Below, piece after piece: positions 34,874 through 44,155 of a stretch of 64,000 nt of DNA. Numbering within the stretch: the stretch's first letter is position 1; every line of letters starts with the position of its first letter. Location: positions 1-64,000 of the forward strand of contig DIUW01000032.1 of NCBI GenBank assembly GCA_002423125.1. Reading direction: 5' to 3'. A program made the translations under genes and the position numbers. Source of the DNA: Legionellaceae bacterium UBA6148 (lineage in GTDB: Bacteria > Pseudomonadota > Gammaproteobacteria > Legionellales > Legionellaceae). The notes below the pieces were generated by a model. The model did no database searches. It was not told where the DNA came from and worked only from the letters and a program-made list of their open reading frames with translations.

Positions 34874-35638
34874 GTGTTTATCGTGACGGGTGGTGGGAGT
34901 GGGATTGGGAAATCATTGGCTCTAGCACTTGCCGCACGAGGTAAGTCGGTGTTGATTATAGGGCGACAGAAACGTCAATTAATAGACGTTTCTGATACTT
35001 CAGATTTAATTGACTATTTGATTGCCGATGTATCCACAACAAAAGGTAGACAGCTTATTGTTGATCATGTGCGCTCTCTTGGTGCACTTGAAGGTGTGGT
35101 ACATAATGCCGGAATTATTGATCCCATCATGACGATAGGTCAAATTGAAGAGTCGGCGTGGCAACACTTGATGGCGACCAATGTTGAGGCTCCCTTATTT
35201 TTGAATCAGAAGCTCGTGCATCAATTACCTCAGGGGAGGGTGTTGCATATTGGATCAGGAGCAGCGTATTTTCCTATCGCTGGATGGGCAGCTTATTGCA
35301 CCTCAAAAGCAGCGTTGTCAATGTTAACGCGTAGCTGGCAGCTTGAATACACAACGCCTGCATTCGCAAGCGTAATGCCAGGGATTATTGATACGGGCAT
35401 GATGTCAACGATTTGCCAATCTGAACAGATGCATCCAGAAAAATTGAGTTTTTTTAGGCAATTAAAACAACATAATCAGTTGTTATCTCCGGCGACTGTT
35501 GCGCTGTTTTTGTGTTGGTTATTATTAGATGTTGAAGCATCTCTTTATGGTTCGAAAGAGTGGGATATTTATGATACCAGCCATCACGCCTTCTGGCTTC
35601 CTAAAAATCATGACGTGCCTTCTTTGGACAAAGCTTGA
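34874..35638 (+). CDS. short-chain dehydrogenase/reductase
   Basis: A classical SDR of about 254 residues. It has the NAD(P)-binding loop VTGGGSGIGKSLA at the start, VVHNAGII, the catalytic Ser in HIGSGAAYF, and YCTSKAALS with the active Tyr and Lys. The substrate is unknown. I start at the GTG at 34874, 5 bases after GAGAGG; the GTG at 34868 overlaps that site. OPT transporter gene follows after 28 bases and may share a transcript. Confidence 0.88.
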   Translation: MFIVTGGGSGIGKSLALALAARGKSVLIIGRQKRQLIDVSDTSDLIDYLIADVSTTKGRQLIVDHVRSLGALEGVVHNAGIIDPIMTIGQIEESAWQHLMATNVEAPLFLNQKLVHQLPQGRVLHIGSGAAYFPIAGWAAYCTSKAALSMLTRSWQLEYTTPAFASVMPGIIDTGMMSTICQSEQMHPEKLSFFRQLKQHNQLLSPATVALFLCWLLLDVEASLYGSKEWDIYDTSHHAFWLPKNHDVPSLDKA

Positions 35639-35666
35639 TCAGTAATTATTTAAAGGAACCCCTCTT

Positions 35667-37655
35667 ATGCGTGATGACACGCCTTATATTTCAGCGGATG
35701 CATCCGTTGCAGAACTGACCTTTCGTGGGATTGCGCTTGCAATCGTATTGACGTTGATTTTGGCTGTTTCTAATGCCTATTTGGCACTTAAGCTTGGGAT
35801 TTTGACGTCTGCATCGATTCCTGCCGCCATGATTTCCATTGCCATTTTACGATTTTTCAAAGGGTCTACCATTCTTGAAAATAACGCAGTTCAGACCGCT
35901 GCATCGGCAGGCGAAGCTGTTGCCGGGGGGATTGTTTATACCATTCCCGGACTGATTGTGATTGGTTATTGGCATCATTTTGATTATGTTACTAATTTTT
36001 TAATTGCTCTATGTGGTGGCGTGCTTGGAGTCTTGTTTTCAATACCGTTACGTCGGATTCTGGTGAATGACCAAGCGTTGCGTTTTCCTGAGGGAAGGGC
36101 GATTGCGGAAGTGTTGAAATCATCGGTTGAAAAAACGGGGTTACGTGATTTGGCATATGGAGGTCTAATCGGTGGAATATTGGAATTATTTCAAGTTGGC
36201 TTTAAAGTCATCGCCAGTAGTTGGAGTCATTGGTTCGTGGTTAAACGGACCTTATTTGGATTAGGAGCCGGGTTTTCAGCAACGATGATTGGGGCAGGCT
36301 TTTTAGTTGGGCATGACATGGCCATTAGTATTTTTTTAGGCGCAGTTATTGCATGGCTTATTGCGCTGCCTACGGCAAGCCAGTTCTATCCTGAGTTGAT
36401 TCATCAGTATTCGCCCGCTGAAGCGGGTTTGCATTTATGGAATAGTGAGTTGCGTTATTTAGGCATCGGGGCAATGCTTTTTGCAGGTATTTGGACGTTT
36501 AGCAAATTACTTCGACCTCTCTTGAATAATATTTATCTATCGTTGCTGGCCTTTACGGCACATCGAAAACAGGATCATGTTTTACCGCGAACGGACAGAG
36601 ATATTCCCATGCCCTTTCTATTGATGGGTATATTGCTGATTATGGCGGTGTTGTTTGTGTTATTTCAGTTTATTTTTCCTCTTGATGAGTTGAGTTTTCC
36701 TCCGGGGTATGTGCCTACATTAATCTTTTTTTCAGTTCTATATGTATTGATTATCGGTTTTTTATTTTCAGTGATTACCGCCTATTTTTCAGGGATGGTG
36801 GGCGTCACTACAAGCCCAGGCAGCTCCGTTGTGATTGCGGGAGTTTTGCTGGCCGCTTGGTTACTTCTCTGTGTGATGCACCACGTACTCCCTTTTCCAC
36901 TGACCCAAGATCAAATTCAAGCAGCGGAGGCAGTCACCATTATGATTGGCTCTGTCGTGACTGGAATAGCGGCCATTGCCAATGACAATACACAAGATTT
37001 GAAAGTCGGTCAGCTGGTTGGGGCAACGCCTTGGAGACAGCAGGCGATGTTGTTGTTGGGTGTTGTGGTATCGGCATTGGTTATTCCTTTGATTATGCAA
37101 TTGATGTTTAGCGTCTATGGTATTGCGGGTGTGATGCCGCATGAAGGCATGGATGTCAGTCAATCGCTACCAGCGCCAACGGCTGCTTTACTTGCTGCCG
37201 TAACGGATGCCGTTTTCCAGGGAAATTTACCATGGAAGATGATGCTCATTGGGGCGTTCATCATTGTTGGCATTATTGCATTCAATCGAATATTGAATCT
37301 TCAGCGATTCATAAAAATATCCATGTTAGGCGTTGCCATTGGCATGTATCTACCCATTACGTCGACATTTCCTTTGTTTATTGGGGGTGTAATTGCGTTA
37401 GTTGTGCATCGCCGCTTGCATAAAGAGGAGCTCAGTGCTGAAGTACGAGCACAACGCATGCGAATTGGCATGTTGATTGCTTGTGGATTAGTTGCAGGTT
37501 CCGCATTGATGGATGTCGTACTCGCCTTGTCTTTTTCGATGTTCAATGGACCTGATGCGCTACGCATGGTGGGCGAACATTGGAATAACACCGGATTGTT
37601 TTTGGGTGTCGTGTCGATGATTGCGCTTGCATTATGGATTAAGCGGAGAGTCTGA
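35667..37655 (+). CDS. OPT-family oligopeptide transporter
   Basis: The 662-residue membrane protein has about 15 hydrophobic segments. OPT signatures are NAYLALKLGILTSASIPAAM near the N-terminus, NNAVQTAASAGEAVAGGIVY, and GQLVGATPWRQQ further on. OPT carriers take up peptides or metal chelates with protons. In a bacterium that uses amino acids as fuel, peptide import is a fair guess. AAAGGA precedes the ATG. Confidence 0.92.
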   Translation: MRDDTPYISADASVAELTFRGIALAIVLTLILAVSNAYLALKLGILTSASIPAAMISIAILRFFKGSTILENNAVQTAASAGEAVAGGIVYTIPGLIVIGYWHHFDYVTNFLIALCGGVLGVLFSIPLRRILVNDQALRFPEGRAIAEVLKSSVEKTGLRDLAYGGLIGGILELFQVGFKVIASSWSHWFVVKRTLFGLGAGFSATMIGAGFLVGHDMAISIFLGAVIAWLIALPTASQFYPELIHQYSPAEAGLHLWNSELRYLGIGAMLFAGIWTFSKLLRPLLNNIYLSLLAFTAHRKQDHVLPRTDRDIPMPFLLMGILLIMAVLFVLFQFIFPLDELSFPPGYVPTLIFFSVLYVLIIGFLFSVITAYFSGMVGVTTSPGSSVVIAGVLLAAWLLLCVMHHVLPFPLTQDQIQAAEAVTIMIGSVVTGIAAIANDNTQDLKVGQLVGATPWRQQAMLLLGVVVSALVIPLIMQLMFSVYGIAGVMPHEGMDVSQSLPAPTAALLAAVTDAVFQGNLPWKMMLIGAFIIVGIIAFNRILNLQRFIKISMLGVAIGMYLPITSTFPLFIGGVIALVVHRRLHKEELSAEVRAQRMRIGMLIACGLVAGSALMDVVLALSFSMFNGPDALRMVGEHWNNTGLFLGVVSMIALALWIKRRV

Positions 37656-37730
37656 TTTTTTTTGACATGTATAACTTATTAGTAACGACTCTTAAACTAA
37701 AGGGTGCAGATCTTCTAATGAGTATATAAC

Positions 37731-38951
37731 TCATGAGAGTGCTTCCTTATCAAAATATTTTTTAATACCCAGCGCCCAAGGGTAGACCATTATTCCATCT
37801 ATATTTTTAATATATTGCTCTCTACACAAGCAAATTGGTTCGCAATCTCCAAAATCACGCGATAACATTTTTAATGTTGATAAATGACGACTTTCAATCG
37901 TTGTTGAGCTTTTAATTTCGATAAATAAAATTTTCTGGCCAGGACGTTCAACAACCAAATCAATTTTTGCGTCATCTTTTGTTGTTAAATAAGTAAATCG
38001 ATAATTACGATGATAATAACTGGCAAGTTGTATACATTGATTGATAATAAAATGTTCGAATGCTTCGCCGAATCCGGAGGTGCTTTCCGTCAGTGGAATT
38101 TCAATGAGTCTCATTAATGCTCTCACAACACCCGTGTCAAAAAAGTAAAATTTTGGTTTTTTGCTCAAACGTTTACGAAATGAATGCTGAAATGGATGTA
38201 GGAAATAACCAATCAGGGTATCTTCTAAAATTGTAAAATAGTCTTGTACGGTATAATCAGACACGCCAACATCTTTTGCTATATTTGAAAAGTTAATGAT
38301 TTTTCCGTTAGTCTGTGCTGCAACCTCTAAAAAGTGGCGGAATGGCTCTAGATCACGTACATATTTTTCTGCCCATACTTCTTCTTTTAGATATAAATTG
38401 ACATAAGCTTCTAAGAAAAGTTGCTTTTCAATATCGTTCGTCAATTCAAATGTTTTTGGCAACATGCCATATTGCATTGCATGAGACAAATTAAACTCAG
38501 ATCCGACTTCTAAGTAGGTTAATGGATAAAGATGATAAAGGAGTGCTCTTCCAGCTAATAAATTAGCGCCACCGTGTCTTAATTTTTTAGCGCTGGAACC
38601 GGTGAGGATAAATATTTTATCAGTGCTTTCTATCAGATCATGTACGATATCCAACAATTTAGGCAATTTTTGAATTTCATCGATGACAACATAAGGTTGC
38701 GTATCTGGTAAGGCTCTAACAATATCAGCTAATGCATCGGGACGACGTGCAAATTGATTTTCATTTTTGGCTTGTAGTAAATTGATCATCAATGCATCTT
38801 TGAGCCAGGGCAAGGATTTCAACAAAGTTGTCTTCCCCACCCCTCGAGCACCAAATAAAAAAGCACTTTGTTTTTCACGAAGTTGAATTAATCTTTCGAA
38901 CATATCCAATGGGCGCCATTTTATAGTGTTGTTTTGTAAATTGTACGCCAT
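37731..38951 (-). CDS. AAA ATPase with DUF4143 C-terminus
   Basis: The 406-residue protein has Walker A GARGVGKTTLLKSL (about 34-47), Walker B YVVIDEIQKLPKLL, sensor FILTGSSAKKLRHGGANLLA, and a C-terminal DUF4143 nuclease-like region (AKIDLVVERPGQKILFIEIK, with the D-x(n)-E-x-K pattern of PD-(D/E)XK folds). Such proteins are widespread, mobile and of unknown function; some are linked to defence or toxin-like roles. It stands alone, convergent to the OPT gene. Confidence 0.88.
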   Translation of the reverse strand: MAYNLQNNTIKWRPLDMFERLIQLREKQSAFLFGARGVGKTTLLKSLPWLKDALMINLLQAKNENQFARRPDALADIVRALPDTQPYVVIDEIQKLPKLLDIVHDLIESTDKIFILTGSSAKKLRHGGANLLAGRALLYHLYPLTYLEVGSEFNLSHAMQYGMLPKTFELTNDIEKQLFLEAYVNLYLKEEVWAEKYVRDLEPFRHFLEVAAQTNGKIINFSNIAKDVGVSDYTVQDYFTILEDTLIGYFLHPFQHSFRKRLSKKPKFYFFDTGVVRALMRLIEIPLTESTSGFGEAFEHFIINQCIQLASYYHRNYRFTYLTTKDDAKIDLVVERPGQKILFIEIKSSTTIESRHLSTLKMLSRDFGDCEPICLCREQYIKNIDGIMVYPWALGIKKYFDKEALS

Positions 38952-39248
38952 TTTCTAAATACAACAAGGAAAATGTCGTTATTACAGTAGTTCTCAATAT
39001 GGAGCTTATAAATTACACAAGGATCGCCTCTAACCCAGTACTGTCATCCCAGCGCAGGCTGGGATCCATTTCTGAATAAGCACAGTGCCATTTTGATACA
39101 TGGATCCCAGCCTGCGCTGGGATGACAATGTCATTTTTTTCTTCATTTTTGTTCGAAATGTTGTCATAATACATGCTCTCGTTTTATTGGCTAAATTGCA
39201 TAAAAAATAACCAAAATGATATGCATGCGTAACAAATAGGTATTTAAT
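38952..39248. other. intergenic region with a copy of the GATCCCAGC MITE-like repeat
   Basis: Bases 38991 to about 39132 match 6743-6890 closely, including a pair of 27-base inverted arms built on GTCATCCCAGCGCAGGCTGG. The right terminal inverted repeat seen at 6909-6926 is not evident here. The rest is AT-rich and must carry the promoter of tamA. Confidence 0.7.
38991..39132. mobile_element. MITE-like repeat, second copy
   Basis: Nearly identical to the element at 6740-6926 in the same orientation, apart from a cleaner inner hairpin (GGATCCCAGCCTGCGCTGGG here versus a decayed arm at 6860-6880) and no visible right terminus. The more intact hairpin suggests this copy is younger or selected. 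Confidence 0.7.
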
Positions 39249-40958
39249 TTGTATCGTTTTTTAAAAAAAAGCTTTATTTATATTTTCATCACGTTATCTC
39301 TGATCAATACGTATGCTTACGCAACTGTTTTTAAACAAAACGGATTTATTATACAAGGAGTGCAAGGTGAAACCCTTGAAAACGTCACAAAACGATTGAT
39401 TGAATTGAAAAAATTTCAAGCGCTGAACGACATCGATCCCGACATCTTACAACAACACGTCATCGAGGCCATTCAACCTTTCGGATACTTCAATGCAGTA
39501 GTAGATATTCATACTATAAAAAACCAATTGAATATCCGCATTCACCACGGCCCACAAACTCACATTACGCTTATGAATATACGGCTATCGGGTGAGGGGG
39601 CAAAAAATCCTGAACTTTTTGATATTATCAATCACCCTCCGTTTCATCAAGGCAGCCCGTTATTATCATCACCCTACGTTGCGTTTAAAAAATCAATTAT
39701 TAATAAAGCAGAGCAGTTAGGGTATTTACGAGGGGCATTTACTAAAGCCACGGTGTCCGTAGATAAAGACGCGTCTACCGCTGAAGTGACCTTACATTTT
39801 GATACCGGCCCATTATTTTATTTTGGACAAGTGCAATTTGACCCTACGTATATTAAACCGGAATTGTTACACCGATTCGTACCCTTCAACCCGGGATCGG
39901 CGTACTCTGCAGAAGCAATAACTCATTTTAATAATGCCCTCTCGGACAGTGGGTATTTCAATAGCGTTGTCGTGAAATCCATAACCACGCAAAGCAATAC
40001 GATTCCCATCGCCGTTCATCTCGAACCCGCATCACGATATACCTATAGTTTGGGCTTAGGATACGGTACGGATACGGGCGTTCGTGGTAGAGCAGGTCTG
40101 CATATTAATCCAGTTAACCGGGATGGACATCAATTTAACGTCCTGGCGCAAGGATCGTTTATTCAAAATGCTATCCAGGCACAATACGTCATCCCTGGCC
40201 AAAATCCCCTCACCGATCAATATAATCTTACCGGCAATTACTCCAATTTAAATTACCCGGTTGGATATGCCAATGCCTTACTCTTCTCAGCAGCCCAAGA
40301 TCACAAAACCCTCCGTTTCAATCGTAACGTTTCCCTCAATGCGCTTTATGAGACGTTTCACTACCAACAGTTAATCGATGAACAAAAATGGGTTTCTTAT
40401 CCTAAAGCGGTATTGACGTGGCTCAATAGGGAGAGCCCTATATTTTCTCCGTCGGGATATAACATTACGTTAACCGGGCTTGGATCGCATCGCATCTTCG
40501 CGGGTTCTGAGGTCAATTTTTTTCAAACGTATTTGGATATGAAAGCTGCATACATGATCGACTTTATACGTTTGCGACTCTATGGTCATACCCTACAGGG
40601 AATTACGGCAACCAATAACGTGTATGTCTTTCCTTTGTCGCTATCACAACTTCTTGGAGGACCCGATAATTTAAAAGGATACTCATTTAACTCCATTGGC
40701 CCCGGAAAAATAATAACATACGCAGGATTTGAATTACAAAAAGAGACCGTTAAGAATCTCTACTTAGTTGGCTTTTACGACAGTGGTGATGTGTATAAGC
40801 CCACTTCTCGTGATATAAAACAGGATGTTGGACTCGGGTTAATGTGGGTTTCTCCAATCGGCCCCATAAAAATAGGGCTTGCCCAACCTATAAACCACCA
40901 ATTTCAAAGGACTACGTCGAGACCTCAGATTGTTGTTAGCATGGGATCTAGTTTATGA
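39249..40958 (+). CDS. tamA: translocation and assembly module TamA, outer-membrane BamA-family protein
   Basis: The 569-residue protein has a signal peptide (about 1-26, ending AYA), three POTRA domains (about 30-260, e.g. VTKRLIELKKFQALNDIDPD) and a 16-strand barrel with the family end (GLGLMWVSPIGPIKIGLAQP). TamA works with TamB in placing proteins or moving lipids to the outer membrane. The only start in frame is a TTG at 39249, about 8 bases after TAGG. It overlaps tamB by 4 bases, so the pair is translationally coupled. Confidence 0.9.
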   Translation: MYRFLKKSFIYIFITLSLINTYAYATVFKQNGFIIQGVQGETLENVTKRLIELKKFQALNDIDPDILQQHVIEAIQPFGYFNAVVDIHTIKNQLNIRIHHGPQTHITLMNIRLSGEGAKNPELFDIINHPPFHQGSPLLSSPYVAFKKSIINKAEQLGYLRGAFTKATVSVDKDASTAEVTLHFDTGPLFYFGQVQFDPTYIKPELLHRFVPFNPGSAYSAEAITHFNNALSDSGYFNSVVVKSITTQSNTIPIAVHLEPASRYTYSLGLGYGTDTGVRGRAGLHINPVNRDGHQFNVLAQGSFIQNAIQAQYVIPGQNPLTDQYNLTGNYSNLNYPVGYANALLFSAAQDHKTLRFNRNVSLNALYETFHYQQLIDEQKWVSYPKAVLTWLNRESPIFSPSGYNITLTGLGSHRIFAGSEVNFFQTYLDMKAAYMIDFIRLRLYGHTLQGITATNNVYVFPLSLSQLLGGPDNLKGYSFNSIGPGKIITYAGFELQKETVKNLYLVGFYDSGDVYKPTSRDIKQDVGLGLMWVSPIGPIKIGLAQPINHQFQRTTSRPQIVVSMGSSL

Positions 40959-43090
40959 AAAAATTGCTCAAACGTATATTCTTATTCGAAATGAAGATAC
41001 TGGATATGGTCTATCGCTTTTTCCGCCAGGGAGTAATCAAAGGACTTCTTTTTGTCTTACTTGGCATGACATGCCTTACGTTTCTTTTAAGAACGACAAG
41101 CGGATTTTTAATGATCGCTAAACTCGCTATGCTTTTTGTTCCTGGGACGTTGACGTTCAAAAATCCAAACGGGCGATTGATGGACTCAATCCAAATTGAG
41201 TCCCTTATTTATAACCACAACTCTCTAAAAATGGAAATCAATCACTTATCACTCCAATGGCAGCCCCTTAACCTATTACGTCAGCGCGTATTACCCATAG
41301 ACAAAATACAAGCAGAAACTGTTACCTTAACCTATGGAGAGAGTCGTCAACGTTTCGATCATCTGCACTTAAGTGGAAATCTTTCACTCCACCATATCCA
41401 ACTTCAGCTCTCAACGCTGGCAAGTTCCTCATCGTTAGGGGATTGGAAAATAAATACGACCGCGGAAGGTACTTTCCCTTGGATTTGGACTATTGATGCG
41501 CTACTGGATCGCACTAATCTCCCTGAAATAAAGCCACGAGGTCTACAAACGGCCATTCATCTCTCTGCTGCTATGACCGATCCTGCACACGGGAATATGA
41601 TGGTATCCGTTCAGCCGGGTCATTATTACTTCACCGATAATGATTTCTTAAAGTCCCTTCCTTTTCAGGGCGGCACCTTAAAAGCAATTCTTGATCCTAC
41701 CGCTCTGATCGGTAAAGGTGATTTCGGATTGGATGATAATAAAAAAATTACCGTTGCATTTAAACTTCCAAAATTTCGTTTAGACAATCCCACTGACGCA
41801 GAACAAACGTTCAGCAGTCAAATGCATTTAAACGTGGCGACATTGGATTTTCTTAAGAATATTCATCCTGAAATTAAAAATATTCAAGGTAAGTTAGCTG
41901 TTTTGGTCGTTGCAAAAGGAAAGCTCAATCAACCGAAATGGACCAGTCAATTTGATCTACAAAACGCAAGCGCTACACTCCCTGCGTTAGGATTAAATTT
42001 AAACCCTATTCACCTTGTTTTAACAACTCAGGCTAACCAGTGGGTGGCTAATGGGAGCATTGCTTCTAATCATCAAAGCCTTTCCCTGCAAGGAAAAGGC
42101 CAACTAAGTCCAGATCCAATGGGTGAGATACGTGTACAAGGGAATCAATTTTTGATTGCGAACACCAAGTCGTACCAAGTCACTATTTCCCCGCAACTCA
42201 TGTTGAATTTTACCCCTGCAAATCTAAACATAACGGGAACTTTAACGATTCCTACGGCTCAAATACAGCCGCAAGAGTTTACGGAAAGTATGACGATTCC
42301 CAATGATATAACGTTTAAAACCAAAGAAGAAAAAAAATCCCTTCCCTTTAATACGACAGTCGATGTGAATGTCGTCGTTCACAATCAAGTCACCTTAAAC
42401 TATCAAGGACTGAATACCCATTTAAATGGGACTCTCCATCTAACACAGATTTCACCGAACCCCCTGAGCGGGGAGGGAAGTATTGTATTAACCGACGGAA
42501 CGTATAAAGCATATGGTCAGGATTTAACCATCAAACAAGGGTATTTATCGTTTACTGGTGGCGCTTTGGATAATCCAAGTATTCGCTTACGGGCAGGGAA
42601 ATACATTAAAGAGGCGGCTAGCGGTTTGACACACAAAGTGCGCGTCGGAGTGCAAGTATCCGGTCAGCTTTCTGAGCCGACGTTGCATCTATTCTCCATT
42701 CCAGCTACGTTTTCTCAAGCGGATATTTTATCCTTATTGGTGCTAGGGATTCCTGCTAATCAAGCAAGCGGTGCTGGCAGCCAATTATTGATAACCGCTC
42801 TCTCTTCGATTACGCAAGGAACGCAGAGCGAGGATACTCAGCTATTATCTCAACTTAAGAAAGTCGTGGGAATTGATTTTGATTTTAAATCCAAAGACAA
42901 CAAGCTAGGGGTCGCGCTTAGTAAATCTTTAACTAAGCGCATTAGTATTGGTTATACTATCGGACTGTCTCAAGCCGATCCGAATGTGATGACTTTAAAA
43001 TATATATTAACCAAACTCATCAGTCTGCAAATCAGCAGCAGCGATTCCAATAGCGGGATTGATGCATTATATGAGAAAGAGATCCAGTGA
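40955..43090 (+). CDS. tamB: translocation and assembly module TamB-like protein, short form
   Basis: The 711 residues start with an N-terminal membrane anchor (about 27-50, KGLLFVLLGMTCLTFLL followed by RTTSGFLMIAKLAMLFVPG). A long beta-rich body follows, and a DUF490 C-terminal domain (YKAYGQDLTIKQGYLSFTGG, DNPSIRLRAG, LGIDFDFKSKDNKLGVALSK). E. coli TamB has about 1,260 residues, so the periplasmic bridge is much shorter here. Residues about 12-25 are encoded by a segment (40988-41027) that also lies in a non-coding repeat at 16562-16601. Confidence 0.9.
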   Translation: MKKLLKRIFLFEMKILDMVYRFFRQGVIKGLLFVLLGMTCLTFLLRTTSGFLMIAKLAMLFVPGTLTFKNPNGRLMDSIQIESLIYNHNSLKMEINHLSLQWQPLNLLRQRVLPIDKIQAETVTLTYGESRQRFDHLHLSGNLSLHHIQLQLSTLASSSSLGDWKINTTAEGTFPWIWTIDALLDRTNLPEIKPRGLQTAIHLSAAMTDPAHGNMMVSVQPGHYYFTDNDFLKSLPFQGGTLKAILDPTALIGKGDFGLDDNKKITVAFKLPKFRLDNPTDAEQTFSSQMHLNVATLDFLKNIHPEIKNIQGKLAVLVVAKGKLNQPKWTSQFDLQNASATLPALGLNLNPIHLVLTTQANQWVANGSIASNHQSLSLQGKGQLSPDPMGEIRVQGNQFLIANTKSYQVTISPQLMLNFTPANLNITGTLTIPTAQIQPQEFTESMTIPNDITFKTKEEKKSLPFNTTVDVNVVVHNQVTLNYQGLNTHLNGTLHLTQISPNPLSGEGSIVLTDGTYKAYGQDLTIKQGYLSFTGGALDNPSIRLRAGKYIKEAASGLTHKVRVGVQVSGQLSEPTLHLFSIPATFSQADILSLLVLGIPANQASGAGSQLLITALSSITQGTQSEDTQLLSQLKKVVGIDFDFKSKDNKLGVALSKSLTKRISIGYTIGLSQADPNVMTLKYILTKLISLQISSSDSNSGIDALYEKEIQ

Positions 43091-43168
43091 CCCTAACGGT
43101 CGCTGCTCGGTTTTTATACCACAATTAAATTTTGTTGCTCGTAGGAATCCGAGCCGCGACCGTTAGGG
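43091..43168. repeat. CCCTAACGGTCGC palindromic element after tamB
   Basis: CCCTAACGGTCGCTGCTCGG and its near reverse complement CCGAGCCGCGACCGTTAGGG bound a 78-bp unit starting at the last base of tamB. The 20-bp stem and T-run (GGTTTTTATA) could terminate tamAB transcription. The form suggests a REP- or MITE-type repeat; no second copy is in the window. Confidence 0.6.
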
Positions 43169-43216
43169 AGTGGAGTAGTTGGGATTAAAAAAATCTCTAC
43201 TTGTTGAACCCCGGGC

Positions 43217-43255
43217 TACCCATCGGAAATTCAGTATCTTCACTTCCGATGGGTA
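43217..43255. repeat. TACCCATCGGAA palindromic repeat
   Basis: TACCCATCGGAA (43217-43228) and TTCCGATGGGTA (43244-43255) form a perfect 12-bp stem with a 15-base loop. The left arm and loop recur at 16549-16578, and a half-palindrome lies near 338-352. Its right arm encodes the last residues and the stop of the Nudix-like gene. Confidence 0.75.
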
Positions 43256-44010
43256 TATTCACTCACGGATTCTGATTCTTTATCACATCGATGTATGGGT
43301 AACGGTTTTTCTGGATTTGCTTTAAATATACTCAATGGAAATGCAACTGAAGAGCTGTTAGGAATTGCTCGAGGTAAAGCCATCATACAAGAGTCTTGAT
43401 TTTGAAGACGAGCCAAACTTAACGCTACTGGCAAATATAAACTTGCACCAGCCAATCGAACAGGTCCGGTTAATATCGTCGTTAGTAGCGCCTCTCTATC
43501 GATAGATTTTAAAGGAATCAACTCATGTTGAGAGGTATGTTCATGAGCATCTTTTGCTGAATTAGTAAGGAAAACGTGTTGTAAATAGCTGCTGTGACAA
43601 TTTGCATAAGAAGGAGTAACAAATTCAACGGTTCCTATCGGATTTGTACCTGTTGTCCTAAATGAAATAGAGCTTATTTGCGTCTTAGAAAAATCAAAGC
43701 GTAATTGATCTGTTCCTTTGATCCCTACAATTTCTTCTATTAACTCAGAGATTGCTGTTTCCGTCACAAAATTTCTACCGTCATTAAAGTTTAATTTTTT
43801 TTCCTCATCATGCGCTTCCAAAAAACCACCAGGGACAGAGTATAATCCAAGAGCCGATCTTTGTAATAAAATAGAAGTACCATTGCGTGCTATCAAGGGC
43901 GCAAGGACTCCTATCTTAAAAATTGTAAATTGATAAAGAAGGCTACTTTCCGGGAATTTTTTATTGCTTAGACAGACGATAAAAGAATAAGGAACTTTTT
44001 TAGCCTCCAT
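43240..44010 (-). CDS. divergent Nudix-like protein
   Basis: The 256-residue protein shows a Nudix-type core, VPGGFLEAHDEEKKL (about 59-73) and ETAISELIEEIVGI (84-97). Between the GG and the RE..EE-like parts are extra residues compared with the usual 23-residue box, and the canonical Arg is Ser. The Glu pair expected to bind metal is present. Nudix enzymes split nucleoside diphosphates linked to other groups. No signal peptide; a Ser-rich tail ends in EYTHRK, derived from a repeat. Activity is uncertain; an effector or degenerate enzyme is possible. Confidence 0.6.
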   Translation of the reverse strand: MEAKKVPYSFIVCLSNKKFPESSLLYQFTIFKIGVLAPLIARNGTSILLQRSALGLYSVPGGFLEAHDEEKKLNFNDGRNFVTETAISELIEEIVGIKGTDQLRFDFSKTQISSISFRTTGTNPIGTVEFVTPSYANCHSSYLQHVFLTNSAKDAHEHTSQHELIPLKSIDREALLTTILTGPVRLAGASLYLPVALSLARLQNQDSCMMALPRAIPNSSSVAFPLSIFKANPEKPLPIHRCDKESESVSEYTHRK

Positions 44011-44155
44011 AAATCTCGCGGCCTGTTCAGCTGAATAAACCTTTTTATTGTGTTTTCAACATAAAAAAACTTAAAATTGTGACTTCGCGCAGTATATGGT
44101 ATACTTCCATGATGATATGGAAGCATACCGCGCAGTATAAATTAAAAAAGATCAT
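44011..44155. other. intergenic region with ends of the TATACTTCGCGCGG repeat
   Basis: ACTTCGCGCAGTATA (about 44085-44099) and ACCGCGCAGTATA (about 44127-44139) are terminus-like sequences of the MITE-like family at 28949 and 31416, on either side of an imperfect hairpin (GTATACTTCCAT with ATGGAAGCATAC). It may be a minimal or collapsed copy. Confidence 0.45.

Noticed and set aside
38991..39132. Possible CRISPR-like repeat
   Set aside because: Only one inverted pair is present, with no regular series of direct repeats and spacers.
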